Shown here: piece by piece, positions 46,484 to 59,059 of the stretch | How the letters are laid out: each line of letters starts with the position of its first letter | How positions within the stretch are numbered: position 1 is the stretch's first letter | Assembly (NCBI GenBank): GCA_037957365.1 | Contig: JARHVA010004227.1 | Location: 334,001-398,000, forward strand | From: Torreya grandis | Taxonomy: Eukaryota > Streptophyta > Pinopsida > Cupressales > Taxaceae | Reading direction: 5' to 3' | DNA length: 64,000 nucleotides | Program-made: the position numbers and the translations under genes | The notes under the pieces: generated by a model | Told to the model about the DNA's origin: nothing | Databases searched by the model: none | Seen by the model: the letters and a program-made list of their open reading frames with translations, nothing else

Positions 46484-47429
46484 CTCCCTCTCAATGCTAA
46501 GTTGGGATAAATGTCATAGTCACCTTAAAAAAAGTAATTTTACTATGTACACAAAAGAATGAATTAAAAGCCTTCATTAGGTCAAACATTACCTTTTGAA
46601 ATAAAAGTAATATAATCCATAAACTACTCAAAAGTAAGTTTAAGATAACATGATCATGAAACTACATATCACAATTTATCTTGAATAATCATCCAAAAAT
46701 ATTTTCAGCCTTTTATAACATAAATATTTCCATTACAAAGTATGATTTTATGTATTGGGTACAAAGGTAAAACTTACACATGAAGTTTACAATTATATAA
46801 CTTTCATATGATGTTTACAATGCTTTAAATTGAAAAGAGGTATAGAGAAGAAGAATAAATACACGGACATTAGGATGTGGCATTATCATGCACACTCCCC
46901 CTCAATAGCAATTTTGAGAGACTCAACATTGCATGAAATTGAAAAAAATTGGTAGCATCAGGTCATTTTGTGAATATATCTCCCATTTGTTCATCTATAG
47001 GATAGAACTATAAATCAATATGATCTTTTAGGATGTTCTCTAAGATAAAATACACATGAACTTCAATACGTTTAGTTAGTTGGTGTCACACTAGATTTTT
47101 CATTAGATCTATATAATTTTGTGATGCTATTATGAGAAACATCCAAATGAATTTCTACCAATAACCTTTACATCCACATAGATTCTTTGGTAGATTCCAT
47201 ATCAATTTTGTACTCTAATTTAGTAGAGGAGATATAAATAAAAGGTTTCTTTTTTACTAATCAAAGTGATAGCACCTGTACCAAAATTAAACACATATCC
47301 ATAAGTAGATTTATTATCTATATTACGCCATCATGGTTAGCAACACAATAACCATATAAATTAATATTTTTAATCAATGAATAAAATAAATCATAGTTTA
47401 TAGATTTTTTAATATACTTAAATATTCTC
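46484..47429 (-). other. Copia relic 3' internal region
   Basis: Noncoding or unreadable copia sequence between the RNase H part and the LTR. A second purine tract on the minus strand (TTGAGGGGGAGTG) lies at about 46904-46917, suggesting a duplicated PPT or remains of another insertion. Confidence 0.5.
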
Positions 47430-47760
47430 TTTGCTAATTTTTAATTATCTAAATATGGATCCTTCATAAATATAGAATCAACATCAATAACATTTGAAAT
47501 GTTTAGCCTAGTAATAGATAGATAAATTAAACTACCAAAAAAATATTTATATAAAATAGGGTTATCTTTAACACATACAGGTTTTGGATAAATTTTAATA
47601 CCAACTTCAACAAGATTAGAAGTAGATTTACAATCAATCATGTTAAACTTAACAATAAGATTGTATTCATACTGATATTATGATACAAAAATTGAATTTT
47701 TATCTTCAAATATATTCATTTCTAAAAAATGATGTAGAATCCCTAATTCAATCATCTAAT
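47430..47760 (-). pseudogene. Copia RT C-terminus and RNase H start
   Basis: The minus strand reads IELGILHHFLEMNIFEDKNS, then EYNLIVKFNMIDCKSTSN, LYKYFFGSLIYLSITRLNIS, VIDVDSIFMKDPYLDN. This is the familiar 'MxDLGxLHYFLG...FxMxxCKPxxTP...YRxLVGSLxYLxxTRPDI' run of copia elements. Everything 5' of it (gag to the RT catalytic site) is deleted. Confidence 0.85.
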
Positions 47761-47804
47761 GTTGATAATCTTGATTAATTAACTAGGAGTTAACATTATT
47801 ATCA

Positions 47805-47924
47805 TGCCTTAATAACTAAAATAACCTAAACATATGTAATGTGTATACATAGGATGGATCTAAAAGTGTATATGAATAACAAAGCATGGATACACAGACC
47901 GATTGAGACAACACCAAAAATTAC
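47805..47924 (-). repeat. Copia relic 5' LTR, inner piece
   Basis: Matches 46001-46115 of the left LTR and ends at ATTAC, where the 2250-bp insertion begins. Confidence 0.7.
47920..47924. repeat. TSD (ATTAC), left, of the 2250-bp insertion
   Basis: ATTAC here and at 50175-50179 flank the TG...CA insertion. Confidence 0.8.
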
Positions 47925-50174
47925 TGATCCAAAAATCATATTTACCCCTTTAGATAAATCAAACAATTTTTATAAAATCAGATATTGAATTTTTCAATTC
48001 TCTGAGTAAAATAGAATTGGTTGTAGAATTCTCAATTCCCTGATTAAAATAAATAGAAATTGGATTTATTGTTCTATAAATGAATATGAGTGAATGAAAA
48101 CTCTAAAAACTCATTTTTGAATCAAAACTCTTATTTTAAAATTGATCCATGAATAGTAATTATCCTTCTGCTAATAAATACTATTTTATTCAAAATGGAT
48201 TTCAAAAATATAATAAATCATTTTCTAAAAGTTAATTAAAAGGGATTGACTTTTAAACTTTGAATGTGAATTTATTTGAACAATTATGATTATGAGTATT
48301 CTATAAACTCATATAAATTTATTGTTCAATGAAAAATATTTCATATTTTTATCTCTCAAATAGTTTCTTATCCAATTTTCCATAATTAATTCTAAATATC
48401 AGTGAATAATTTAAAACTGATGAAATACTAGAAAATTGAAGAAAAAAAGAGACAAGATATTATTTACACAGTTCATCAATTGGCTATGTCCCCAAGTTCA
48501 TTTGAACCATTCCATTATAAACAAGATGTAAATACAATTTGTAAAAAGAGATAAGATATTATTTACGGAGTTCATCAATTGGCTATGTCCCCAAGTTCAT
48601 TTCAACCATTCCATTATAAACAAGATGTAAACACAATTTGTAAAACTTACATTTTTGAATGGTTTTAAGAAAACTTGTAGCTCTGTTTGAGATGAATAAC
48701 TCATTTGCAACATGTAAAACATTGTTATCTTCAACCAAACAATATCTGCAAATACTTATAATTCTCCTATATGGGCTATTAATTCTCTCAATATGAGGAA
48801 ATAATATTCTCAAAGGATTTATAAAAATATCATTGTCTTACAAGTTTATGTAATTTATATAGGGTGAAAAAGACTCGATAATAAAATAAAACACGATCAA
48901 TTTACTGGATTAAATAACTTGTGTTCTTCAAGTGAAATAGACCTTCATCTGTATAGATCGTCCATGCTTGAAATTCCCTATAACATTCATTCTCTATTAA
49001 AAATAAGAAACCTATGTCATTCTCTATTGGCTACCTATTCTTGTAAGCTCTCTAGAATAATAATAATCCTCAATATATAAAAATTATCATATAATTAATG
49101 TTGGCTAACAATTTTTTATTTCTGCCCGAAGTACAATTAAACTTCAAAATAGGCTACATACATTTAATAGAAAAATAAAATCTCATAAATAATAAGAGGT
49201 TGAATCTCCATGCTTTATTTAATAAATCACTTCTTGAAAACACCAACACCTTTCATTTAATAATAATGCTTTCAAAAAACTACCAACAAAATCCGTTGAC
49301 CATGCTTTCCAAAAACTACCAATAAAACCGTAGACTTCCACTATAAACGCCAACCATTATAAAGTTTGTTTAAAGTGCCAAAATAGGATTTGATGGCATT
49401 AATATAAATAAACCACCCCCATCCAAAGTATAAGTGAAGATTCCATGTGGGAAAGGTAAACATGCATGTTGAAGGATAAAGTTTATGAGGATAAAAATAT
49501 TTAAAACATCTCCCCAACACACCCCCCATCCATAGTTCCACGTGGTATTACAGAAAAAGCATGCAAGAAGATTTTATTAAAGTTTAGAACTTTAGTTTTA
49601 ATAAAACATAACATATCCCACTTAAAAATCCACCCCATCCAAAGTGACATGGTTTTTTCACGTGGGGTATGGGATAATGTTTAAATTAAAAATACATCTT
49701 CCCAAATATAACAAAATCATGCAAATTTATACATGGGAGTGGAATGAATAATTTTAGACTTAAGTTTTAATTATCAATGGTTTAATAAAATCCATAAATA
49801 GGATATTTAAAAATTAGGATTTAATTAAAAATATATCATATGGTTTTTTTAATAATTATAAAATAGGATATTCTGATTATTTTGAAAATAGGAAAATGGA
49901 GGAATTATGGTGGAAAATTGATTAGATATGTAGAATATCTTGGTGGCTTAATATAATTATGTGACAAAGTTAGATGTTAAATGGTAATAGGGTAATGTGG
50001 GTAAATGCTCAGTTTGGTCCTGCATCTACAACACAACACCCATTAGCACATAGAATAATTCTAATATAGAAAGTAATTGTATAGACTCTTTATATTTTTG
50101 CCATGTGTCGATTTTCTATTACAACACTTGTCTTTTCCACATTTTTTTGAACCATATAAAAATCCTCTAGATCA
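47925..50174. mobile_element. Solo-LTR-like insertion, 2250 bp, inside copia LTR
   Basis: Begins TGATCCAAAAATC and ends CCTCTAGATCA, giving a 5-bp terminal inverted repeat TGATC/GATCA and the flanking duplication ATTAC. No coding domain is visible. These are the marks of a solo LTR left by recombination, family unknown. It contains a 99-bp tandem duplication (48459-48656 approximately). Confidence 0.75.
48459..48656. repeat. 99-bp tandem duplication
   Basis: GATATTATTTAC...GTTCATCAATTGGCTATGTC...AACAAGATGTAA occurs twice in tandem, offset 99 bp (for example 48471 and 48570), with few differences, so this duplication is recent compared with its surroundings. Confidence 0.9.
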
Positions 50175-50566
50175 ATTACCATGAGAAAACCTTGAAAAGT
50201 AAAAAACCCACCATTGATGATTATTAGATATATAGAGAAACTTTACACCAAATTCAAATTATTCTTCTGCTCACTTCCCTCGATTAATTTCTTTCATAAA
50301 ACTCACATTCAAGATATTTTTTCTCAATAGGGTTAAACCCTATTTATAGTGTAATATCGAGGGAGGTGACCATTTCAAATTAAAGGGCCCATCCATCCTA
50401 ATAAATCTATTTAATTAGAGTTTGATAATTCATTAAATAATTATAACTTTATTATTTATTTTCACGAGGTTTCCACCTCATGTTAATAAATAATATGTTA
50501 TCATTATTTAATTACTTTACAAAGGCTAAGGGACAATAAGCTCACATAGGATTAAATGCTCTAACA
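50175..50566 (-). repeat. Copia relic 5' LTR, outer piece
   Basis: Matches 46116-46483 and ends GCTCTAACA. Joined to 47805-47924 after removing the insertion and one ATTAC, it restores a full LTR. Confidence 0.8.
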
Positions 50567-51385
50567 TTATAGTGCATGATCACATGTTTCGAGTAGGCCA
50601 AAGTAAACCTATATATATTTTTACATAATTCATTTGTTTACATGTTTATTGTAGAGTTAACACATAAAATAGTGATCCCTAAGGACAAAGGCATACACAA
50701 TAGTAGTTTGGATCCGTCGACCATGTCCCACTAACTTGAAATAGTCACCCTTGTAAATATGAAAGTATCTTAGTCCATGTTATAAAAAAAATACAACCAT
50801 ACATAGTTATGCATATACTGAATATAAATATGTTCTCATCTCTTTCTATGTATTTTTATCAAAAATCCTAGTTCATGTGTTTGAAACTAGATGTATACGA
50901 ATATTAATTTTAATTCCTATATATTTTACTTAGTTCTATTTATCTAAATTAAGGTTAAAATTAAATTAACCCCAAATTTATCATAAAATAGAAACCTATA
51001 TTATATCCCAAATATGATTTTGTTTGTTCATAGAGGCTTGGAACTCTAAGGCAAGCCCACTATAATTTCCCACTTCAAGATGAGGGGTGTAGTCTATAAG
51101 GAAATTATCTCAAAACAAGAGTTAAATATATCATGTGATAAATATATAATCATATAACATTATGTCATCATGTGGATATTATTTGATCATCATAAAATAA
51201 TTGCCATTGAAGAATATCTGTAACATATTCAATGCAAGGCATACAAGTGTCATGTCTATATAGATATAGAAATGATACATATAGAAAAGTGACCATATTT
51301 GAATTATATTATGGTAAAAGTGCATGATATATATCAGAGAACAACTAATCAAGTTAAACAAGTGCAATAATTATAACACACAATG

Positions 51386-51600
51386 TCACACATAAGTCCA
51401 AGGGTCACATACAAAGGACATGTTCAAATGTCACATACAGAAGAAAACATCAGACACATAGGGCCAAGGGCCATAATAAACAACCATGGTTAAATAGAAA
51501 ACAAACCAATTAGACATAGGGCCAAGGGAAACAAGTAATGGACTTGTTAAAAAATTTAATAAGAAATCATTTCACACATAGGTCCAAGGGCCAGAAGCAA
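51386..51600. repeat. Degenerate repeat, about 60-bp spacing, four copies
   Basis: CACATAAGTCCAAGGGTCA, CACATAGGGCCAAGGGCCA, GACATAGGGCCAAGGGAAA and CACATAGGTCCAAGGGCCA at increasing positions. Confidence 0.75.
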
Positions 51601-52137
51601 GGAGCAATAAATATCTAGCCTATCACACAAGAATGTAAACAACATCAAAGAAGCATAAAAAAATTGAAAACCAGTCTATGTGATCTATATGTATCAATTT
51701 TATATCATATCAAAGTATCATATTTACGTATCACAATGTAATATATGAGTAGTTACCAAGACACTTGTACGATATGTAACTCAATATGGTGAAGAAATCA
51801 TAGATAGATATAACATGTTATAATTTAACTTGTAAAACAATATGCTCCCAACCTAAGCATGGAAACTGGGTAAAACTAAATCTAGCATCGAAGAATCCAT
51901 GTATAATATGCATTCATACATGACTCTCATAAACCTCTATAAACACATATACATTTAAAATAGGATATGATATCTACCAAAATATGTGATAAATAACATA
52001 TGTAAAGAAGTAAACTAAAAATGTATATCATGCTCAATTCTATTTTTAATTTTTGACATAATTGATTTTTTTGACATATTTCATTTTTTTGATATTTTTG
52101 TATTTTTTATATTTGTGACATAATTAAAATTTGAAAA

Positions 52138-52262
52138 GTAACCAAGTAACCAAGACTTAAAATAACCAAGTAATCAAACTAAAAAATAACCAAGTAACCA
52201 AGACACCAAGACTTAAAATAACCATGTAAGTGGATCCAAGTAACCAAGACTTAAAATAAGAA
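52138..52262. repeat. CCAAGTAA-rich tandem repeat
   Basis: Units built from AACCAAGTAACCAAGACTTAA repeated about five times with deletions. Confidence 0.85.
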
Positions 52263-52899
52263 GAAAGGGATGGATTTGAACAATTCACATGTGTAAAATG
52301 CATAATGTCCACTAGATGTGATAGCATGGTAGTAAGTGTATACACTCAATTCTCACCACTATCATGTCTAAATTTCAAATTTGAATGACTTCCGATAATA
52401 ATGGACAAATTAGACCAAAACCACTAAAATGCTCTGATTCATCTACACACATCATGTATAATTCTCGATCATGTCAGTATCTCACTAATCAGGGCATTAC
52501 CTTGTACATAATCATCTTATTTTAATTCATTTCTAGTCAAATTGTAAACTAGAAAATTGACATTTTTGACCAATAGTGCATGACAACTAATCAAATTCTA
52601 AGAATTTCAAAAAGCCTAATCAGATCCACTTAACTAATTAAATGATTAAGTGAAAAATATATATCAAATTAGTTAATATCTAATTTTGGAAAATGAAAAT
52701 TCAACAAATATCTAAAAAGGTGACATCATCAGTTATAATGTCAAAAATATAAGTTATGCTTAATAAATGCGACACATATTTTTTTTTGCAAGTCATGCCT
52801 ATTAATTACTCCCTTCTAAAATATTAATTGAAATATTAATTTAATGTTGTCTCCAAAGTTGATTCAATCTTGGACCACACATATTAATCTTGAGATGGA

Positions 52900-53300
52900 T
52901 GGTTGGTATCATTTTAAGAAAACTATAAATACAAAGGCCTCAAAGAAAAACTATCAAACATCATTATGGAAATATATAATGCCAAAATCATCACCATTTA
53001 TTCATATTAATTGATCAAATCTATTGGTGGACAAGGGGAGATGCCTTTGAAATGGCCAAATTCATTGACAAAAACTCATACTCCATAAGTCAAGCACAAG
53101 CATTTGTAAAATAGTTTCTAGGTGGAGTTTTCAAGGTAGGTATATGTCTTGTTTGTCTTATCATATCGATTTCCTTATTTAGTAATTATAGCTCACCTTA
53201 GGGAAAAATCATAGAGTGTCATTGCTTGAATTAATTTTGGATTTCATTCACTAACTTTGTGTTAACCCTCTTTATTTCTTTTTCTATAGTAAGGAGAGAT
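52900..53300 (+). promoter_or_regulatory. LTR-like promoter segment (TATA plus splice donor)
   Basis: TATAAATA at 52924-52931 is followed 212 nt later by AAG|GTAGGT (GT at 53136-53137). The layout matches the LTRs at 8250 and 28050-30737. I take it as an orphan Tat-type LTR in plus orientation; its ends and partner are not visible. Confidence 0.45.
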
Positions 53301-54865
53301 TGAAATCAATAAATATTCCCCCTCTACATATGTGTGTTTCAATAATCTCATTCAATATCATATTTACATGCCCCCAATAGACAAGAATTAATGTATGTTC
53401 ATGTAGTTTATATAAGTAAGAGTGTGAAATTATGTAAGCTAATATGGTAGCCAAATGTGTGCTAGAAAAGTGTCATGTGTTTAGATTATGATAGAAAATC
53501 AAAAGGTAAGGGTCACGTAAAATAAATCCAAGGGATAAAATAAATGAATCATACAAGAGTATATGTACACATGTTTGCCAAGATAGAATAATAAAGAAGA
53601 TGAACATATATGAATAATAAATGTATAGTGGAAAGTATTGTATCTTAAAGAATGACTTGGTCAATAAGATTTCTCATGGATTTTATATATAACATATGTA
53701 ATCAACATATAAACTCTGTGTTAATCCACCAAATAGATGGGATATCGATATGTATGTTTTATGTCATTAGGATTATTGAATGAATATTATACATAATCAT
53801 AATCATGATCATATTCATATTCTTGGTCCCAAAATTTTGGTATGCCACTCTTATCATTTTTTCTATATGTATATGTAAAAATAATTGTGCCATATTGTGG
53901 TTTTGAATTTTTTGATTTGTTTTGATTTTTCATGTGTGTTGTTTCATGCATTTATATTGTGATTATAATAGATTTATTTATTTGAATGATAGATAAATAA
54001 TCACTTTCCTTTATCTAATCTTGATCAATGGATTTACCCTCTCTTTAAATTTTAACCATTTCTACTTCATGCTCAAATGTGATAGAATTATGATCGTTAA
54101 CCAATGTTGGCCCCATTTCTCTCACTATGGATTTTTATAGTTTTTCATTGCATTAACCCAAGGTTAGGTTAATCTAAAATATAATGGAACACGTTTTTGA
54201 CCCAAGTCTTACTATAATATCAATGGATTCAATGCAAAATTATAGCCCAATCATGTTATCCAAATGTTGTCTATCATACCCAAGATATTGGAGAAGCGTA
54301 ATGCTATATATATTGGATTCATGAAAAGAGGAAATATTAACCAAAGTAAATTTATTTTTATTTATGTAAAGACTAATAATAAAAGGATATAGATATGAAG
54401 AACACTTTATATTTTCCTCTTTTGGAACCATAATAACCTTTTTGGTCTATCTTGATTTTTAATTTTATTTATGAGAAACTCTTTCTTTTGGATGCTTTAG
54501 TTCTTATCTGGAGGGTTTTCTTTTTTTCTTTTTTTTTTGCAAATTTTATTTTAATGCTTATTCATGTAGGGAATTATACTTTAAAATTTAGTCCCTTTGT
54601 AGTTTATATTTATATAATTTTTATTTTTAATTTTATTCCTTTTTTAATCTTTATTGTTATAATTTTTTTGTTTGCAATCATTCATTTTCAATTTGTTCTT
54701 TTGATAAATTGTCCAATTATAATTATTTGCTTTGTAACTTCTTATTTTTGAAGTACTCCTTGCATTATACTTGCACATTTTCCTTAGAAGGTGCAAACAT
54801 TGATTGTGACATGTTTAGAGTTGTATGTATGTGGAATATTATCTTTAATTGATATAACCCTTAGA

Positions 54866-54866
<1 letters not shown>
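53301..54866. other. Unassigned AT-rich sequence
   Basis: Very T-rich in its right half. The hydrophobic frame at 54452-54751 is a consequence of poly-T composition, not a recognisable membrane protein. Confidence 0.5.

Positions 54867-54936
<70 letters not shown>
54867..54936. repeat. (ATT)n microsatellite, about 23 units
   Basis: Uninterrupted ATT repeats over 70 bp. The lack of interruptions suggests it is polymorphic. Confidence 0.97.
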
Positions 54937-54937
<1 letters not shown>

Positions 54938-55399
54938 GACAAGAAGTGTGTGCACTCTGATTATGTTGATTATTTTGAATTATATCCTTTCCTTTGTCCT
55001 TAGAGGATTGTGTCTCCATAGTAGTTTTTGATTTGTCCCACTTTATTATATTTGAATCATCTCAATATCTTCTAACTCCCACAAGTATGAATAAATTATG
55101 AGATAATTATTCCTATGGATCAATAGAATTCAAGTTTATCTTACATAACTTATCATCTAATATTTATTACATATCATTATCATCACTATCATACCAATCT
55201 ATAACTATGTAATTAGGATCTTTTGAATTGGCCAAAAGAGGGATATCTAGTGTTTTATCCTCTTATTATATCATAAATAGTACTATTTTTTGTGTATCTT
55301 CTTTAATACTTGTGATTGGTGATTTGTCATGTTATGTATTTGACTCACCTAACTCATATGTATGCATTACACCAAATGTGATGGGTTATTTAAGTGGTA

Positions 55400-56170
55400 T
55401 AATAGAATGATCTTCAAATTGTGATTGAATCACTTTATAATATCTTAAATGTATATCACATATTAGAATTGTATACTTGGGTCTATCATATATAAATTAG
55501 ATACATCTATGGAATGTATAAGGTACAAATTCCATCACGTGAATCCAATGCCCCCCAAAAAGTAAGTTGTAGTGTAATTTGTTAAGCATGGATTAAATAA
55601 TAGCATGTACCATCTTATGAGATACTAGTATATTTACTATGATAGTTGTAAGTATTTGATGAGGATTATTATAAATTATCTCGACATTTTATACTAATTT
55701 TTTTATGTTGTTAACATTGATATCTAATTTTTATAAGACATAACAACAATAAATATTCACGTTAAAACCATTATCAATCAATGCATGCTTAAATATATTT
55801 TGATGCACTTAAACTTGAATATAGTGAAATATATTGGTCTATGATTTTATTAGGAGGTAATTATTTCATATCAAAGGTGATAGACTTGTCAATATCCTTG
55901 ATTTTATTCATGAAATAAGTAAATGATGTTAGTTTTGTATCATTACGAAGAGTTGTATCATGCAACACTTAATATAAGATATATTTTTATATTGTTGATT
56001 TGTTTAATAATTATAAAACATAATTTTTTCAGGTTTATTCCATAATTTATCAATGATTTCATAAAACTTATATTGGTTGGCTTGCCTTGTTATAGATATA
56101 CAGGTTTGATGAGAAACATGTTGACCACCTTTGTTTTGTCACTGTGGATGAGGTACCCAACCTTGTCTAG
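55400..56170 (-). pseudogene. Gypsy (Tat-like) protease fragment with gag-linker remains
   Basis: On the minus strand, ALIDNGFNVNIYCCYVL at about 55735-55786 is the protease active-site region (Asp kept; DNG for DGG/DSG). YNLLFGGHWIHVMEFVPYTF and HRCI then FIYDRPKYTI at about 55455-55560 correspond to the LLGRPWI...VPSTLHRCVKF segment seen in the young element. Upstream, to about 56170, only isolated gag-linker-like residues remain. No RT is found downstream, so this is an isolated fragment or a deleted element. Confidence 0.75.
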
Positions 56171-58326
56171 TGTTGATAACATGAACATATGAATTTAATA
56201 TAAGCTAAAGGTGAATAATAGGAATAGGAAATGAGTGATATAACCTTGATTTATAGGGGTAAGAAGAAAAAAATTAGTCATGCATTCCATATGGCACCTT
56301 ATGCTAATAGGTAGTAACTTAGATTAAATATTGTATTAATAGGAATTGAGGAAGGCTTGAGATTGTACATTATTCATTTTATCCTTTTTATGATATTTGA
56401 ATTTGATTAATTCCAATACATAGTTAATACAAATAACACCTTGGAAAGAAGCATATAATGTGATAATCAACTTTGAAATATGTAATCAAATTTCATTCAT
56501 TATTACCATGATTTTATGTGAAATATTGAATTTGCAAATAAGATTGAGGGTGTAACTAGCCAAGATGTGTTTGATTTATAGGCTATTAGATATACTAATT
56601 GTAAATGTAAATAGTGAATAAATAATAAAGGGGAACTAACTATGGAGGATTATGTTATGAAAACATTCAGTACCCCTCCTTTTAAACTTGTAAATTTTAC
56701 AATTTTTGTCATATGATTGTTTGCACCATAACATTTAAAAATGCATTGGTGGGCCCCAACATATTTGAATGTTTGAAAATAATTTATCATTTACATGTGA
56801 TTGAATGTGATGTTTGATTTTTTTATACCTAATTTTAGGCTTATATCTAAATTAGTCATTTAAATAACCTATATAAATTACCAATTAATTTATTTTAAAT
56901 GATTACTTTTTTTGTAGAAACAAGGTTGTAATTGATATTTAAGAATATCCACATAAATTTATAAGTATCTATAAATGGTACTGCTCATATAGTTTTAAAA
57001 TGATAATTACACAAATTGAATGTCTCAAATTTAGGGGTTTTCACTATCATTTTGTTATTTTGCATCATTTTGTTTCATGTTTGTCTTGGTTTGGTTGCAA
57101 TCGATATTATAACTCTCTTTAATTATAATATCAGATTATTAAATTTAGGCATAATCCTAAAAATTACGTTTGAATGTAAATTAAATATCATTTAGGCATG
57201 GTAATATTTATAGTGGTTTGAAGCTTGTCACTTAGACTTTGACATTTGAATTTGGACATCATGGATACTGTCTTGTAATGGTTCAATTTTTTAGTTTCAT
57301 TGGTTTTAGTTTACAAAATTTTAATTTTGAATTAATATATTGATGAAAACAATTGTTATATGAAAGCCTTTTTGAGATGGCTTAATATTGATATATTTTC
57401 TCAATGAAAATGTGTAGTGAAATTGTAGTCAATATTCATATGTGAGATTATTTATTTCATAATTACTTTGGCTTCTCAAAGAATGGTAACTCAAGAGGCT
57501 AGAGATGAGTAGGAGGAATGGGGAAAGTAATTTAAACTCAAGAGTTGGGTGGGAGGAAGGTAAGGGGGATGATATAGACCTAGATCTATCTTGTGTTTTG
57601 AGAGTGTAAAGGCTTGTTGGGTGGGAAAGAACCATAGTAGAAGTCTGGTGTACCCTAAGTATTTAATTTGAATATTATATGTGGGGTTTGGTAGAAAAAA
57701 ATTGAGTGGATGATTTGTAGAATCTAAATGTTAGACTTATAGGTTTCAAACTATGTTTGGTAAAAATACGGACTATAAGAATCCCTAAAAAAATGGTGGC
57801 CTTCTACTAGAGGTTTTAGGTGGGTTCTAGAAAAAAAATCTAGAGTGGAAGATGTTGTAGAAAAGTCAATCTTCTCAGTCATGGGCTTAGTCACATGCTT
57901 ACCTAGATATCCAGGTCAGATTTAGGCTTGTCCTGATAAGGCATATGCACTAACTATTCTTATGACACTCAAAATTTAGCACTCGACTATGCTCTAATAA
58001 ATATACATAAGGTGTAAGCCTTATGTTCTCACTTGAAGTGTAGTAGAGAAGGAACTGAGGTCTGTGTTGGACTAGTTGTGCCATAGTGCAACTCTATTAT
58101 TCAAGGACTTGGGTTAGTGCAATGATGGTTATGCATTCATAGGTGCAAGCCTTGGGTTTCATAGGCTCAATGGCATTCAAGTGCTTGAGGGATGATTGGT
58201 TGTCTGAATAGGCAAATTAGGCATGGTCTTGCACTTGGGCATAGGTTTAATTTAGGGTATAGGGTCTTAACCATACTTAATGGATTTCATATCATGGGCA
58301 CGAGGTTATTTGATAGATAATGGTCC
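56171..58326. other. Unassigned AT-rich sequence
   Basis: No ORF, LTR end or domain recognised. The ORF at 57429-57635 (minus) is short and unsupported. Confidence 0.5.
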
Positions 58327-58438
58327 ACCATGAATGAGTTAGGTTGGAAGCTCATGAGAGATTGATACACACATTCAAGTACACCATGAATGAGTTAGGT
58401 TGGAAGCCCATGAGAGATTGATACACACATTCAACAAA
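58327..58438. repeat. 56-bp tandem duplication
   Basis: ACCATGAATGAGTTAGG...GATACACACATTCAA occurs at 58327 and 58383 with a single clear internal difference (GCTCATG/GCCCATG), so it is recent. Confidence 0.92.
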
Positions 58439-59059
58439 AAAAGGCATGCAATCGAATAACATTATAAGACTTAACTATTTATCCCATTATCCATTTACAC
58501 AAGGAATTATTCATTAAATAAGTTAAACAACAATACAAATACATCAATAGAACTTAATACAAGCTTGACTTCAGCTACTACAAGCCTAGAGGCTCATAAG
58601 TGAGCTTGGACATTACAAAGGGGAGCTTTACAAGCATCCTAAACTATTTTGATTTTATAATGGAAACTATCCATCATCAATTCACTAGATCTTCACTACT
58701 TCAGTTTGCCTCCTCTCTCTAACTAAACTCATATACCTTTTAAAAGATTCAAAGCATCCTAGGATCATGGGGAATGGACAACATTGACTACTGAGCTAGT
58801 AGTGTGGGTACACATCCTACCACCTCCACTATGCTTTGTCTTCAATGAGTATTTATTGTCCCATGCATTCATTTCCTAATGTTGTGGATTAAAAAATAGT
58901 CACTTTCATTTAATGGATGGTCATTGTCCCATGCACCTACTTCCCAATGCTAATTAGAGTTGTTAGCCACCAACCAGTTGGCACCACTAGAAGATAAAAC
59001 AATAATCATCCTCCATGATTGCCTCATGTTTAAGTGTTTTTCGAGTTAGCGTGGTTTTA
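58439..59059. other. Unassigned sequence
   Basis: Less AT-rich than its left flank, similar in composition to the coding-like region that follows. It may belong to that region's 3' noncoding part. Confidence 0.4.

Larger units (their letters stand above)
46001..50566 (-). mobile_element. Minus-strand Ty1/copia relic with split 5' LTR
   Basis: The left LTR (46001-46483) is followed on its inner side by AGCATTGAGAGGGAG (minus strand), a copia PPT. Internal sequence holds only the RT tail and RNase H region. The right LTR is found in two pieces, about 47805-47924 and 50175-50566, separated by a 2250-bp TG...CA insertion. Outer flanks are TTGTA (45996-46000) and TTATA (50567-50571), a TSD with one transition. 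Confidence 0.8.
50572..52899. other. Unassigned AT-rich sequence with short tandem repeats
   Basis: No coding signal. It holds four copies of an ACACATAGGTCCAAGGGCCA-like unit (51386-51600) and a run of AATAACCAAGTAACCAAGACTT-like units (52138-52262). It may be the U3 part of the LTR whose TATA box is at 52924; the left end could not be found. Confidence 0.5.

Noticed and set aside
54452..54751. Hydrophobic 99-codon ORF resembling membrane segments
   Set aside because: Extreme T-richness produces Phe/Leu/Ile runs; no start context, neighbours or motif.
54791..55003. ORF with a long poly-Tyr run
   Set aside because: It is translation of the (ATT)n microsatellite.
57429..57635. Minus-strand Ser-rich ORF
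   Set aside because: Short, low complexity and isolated; no support beyond an open frame.
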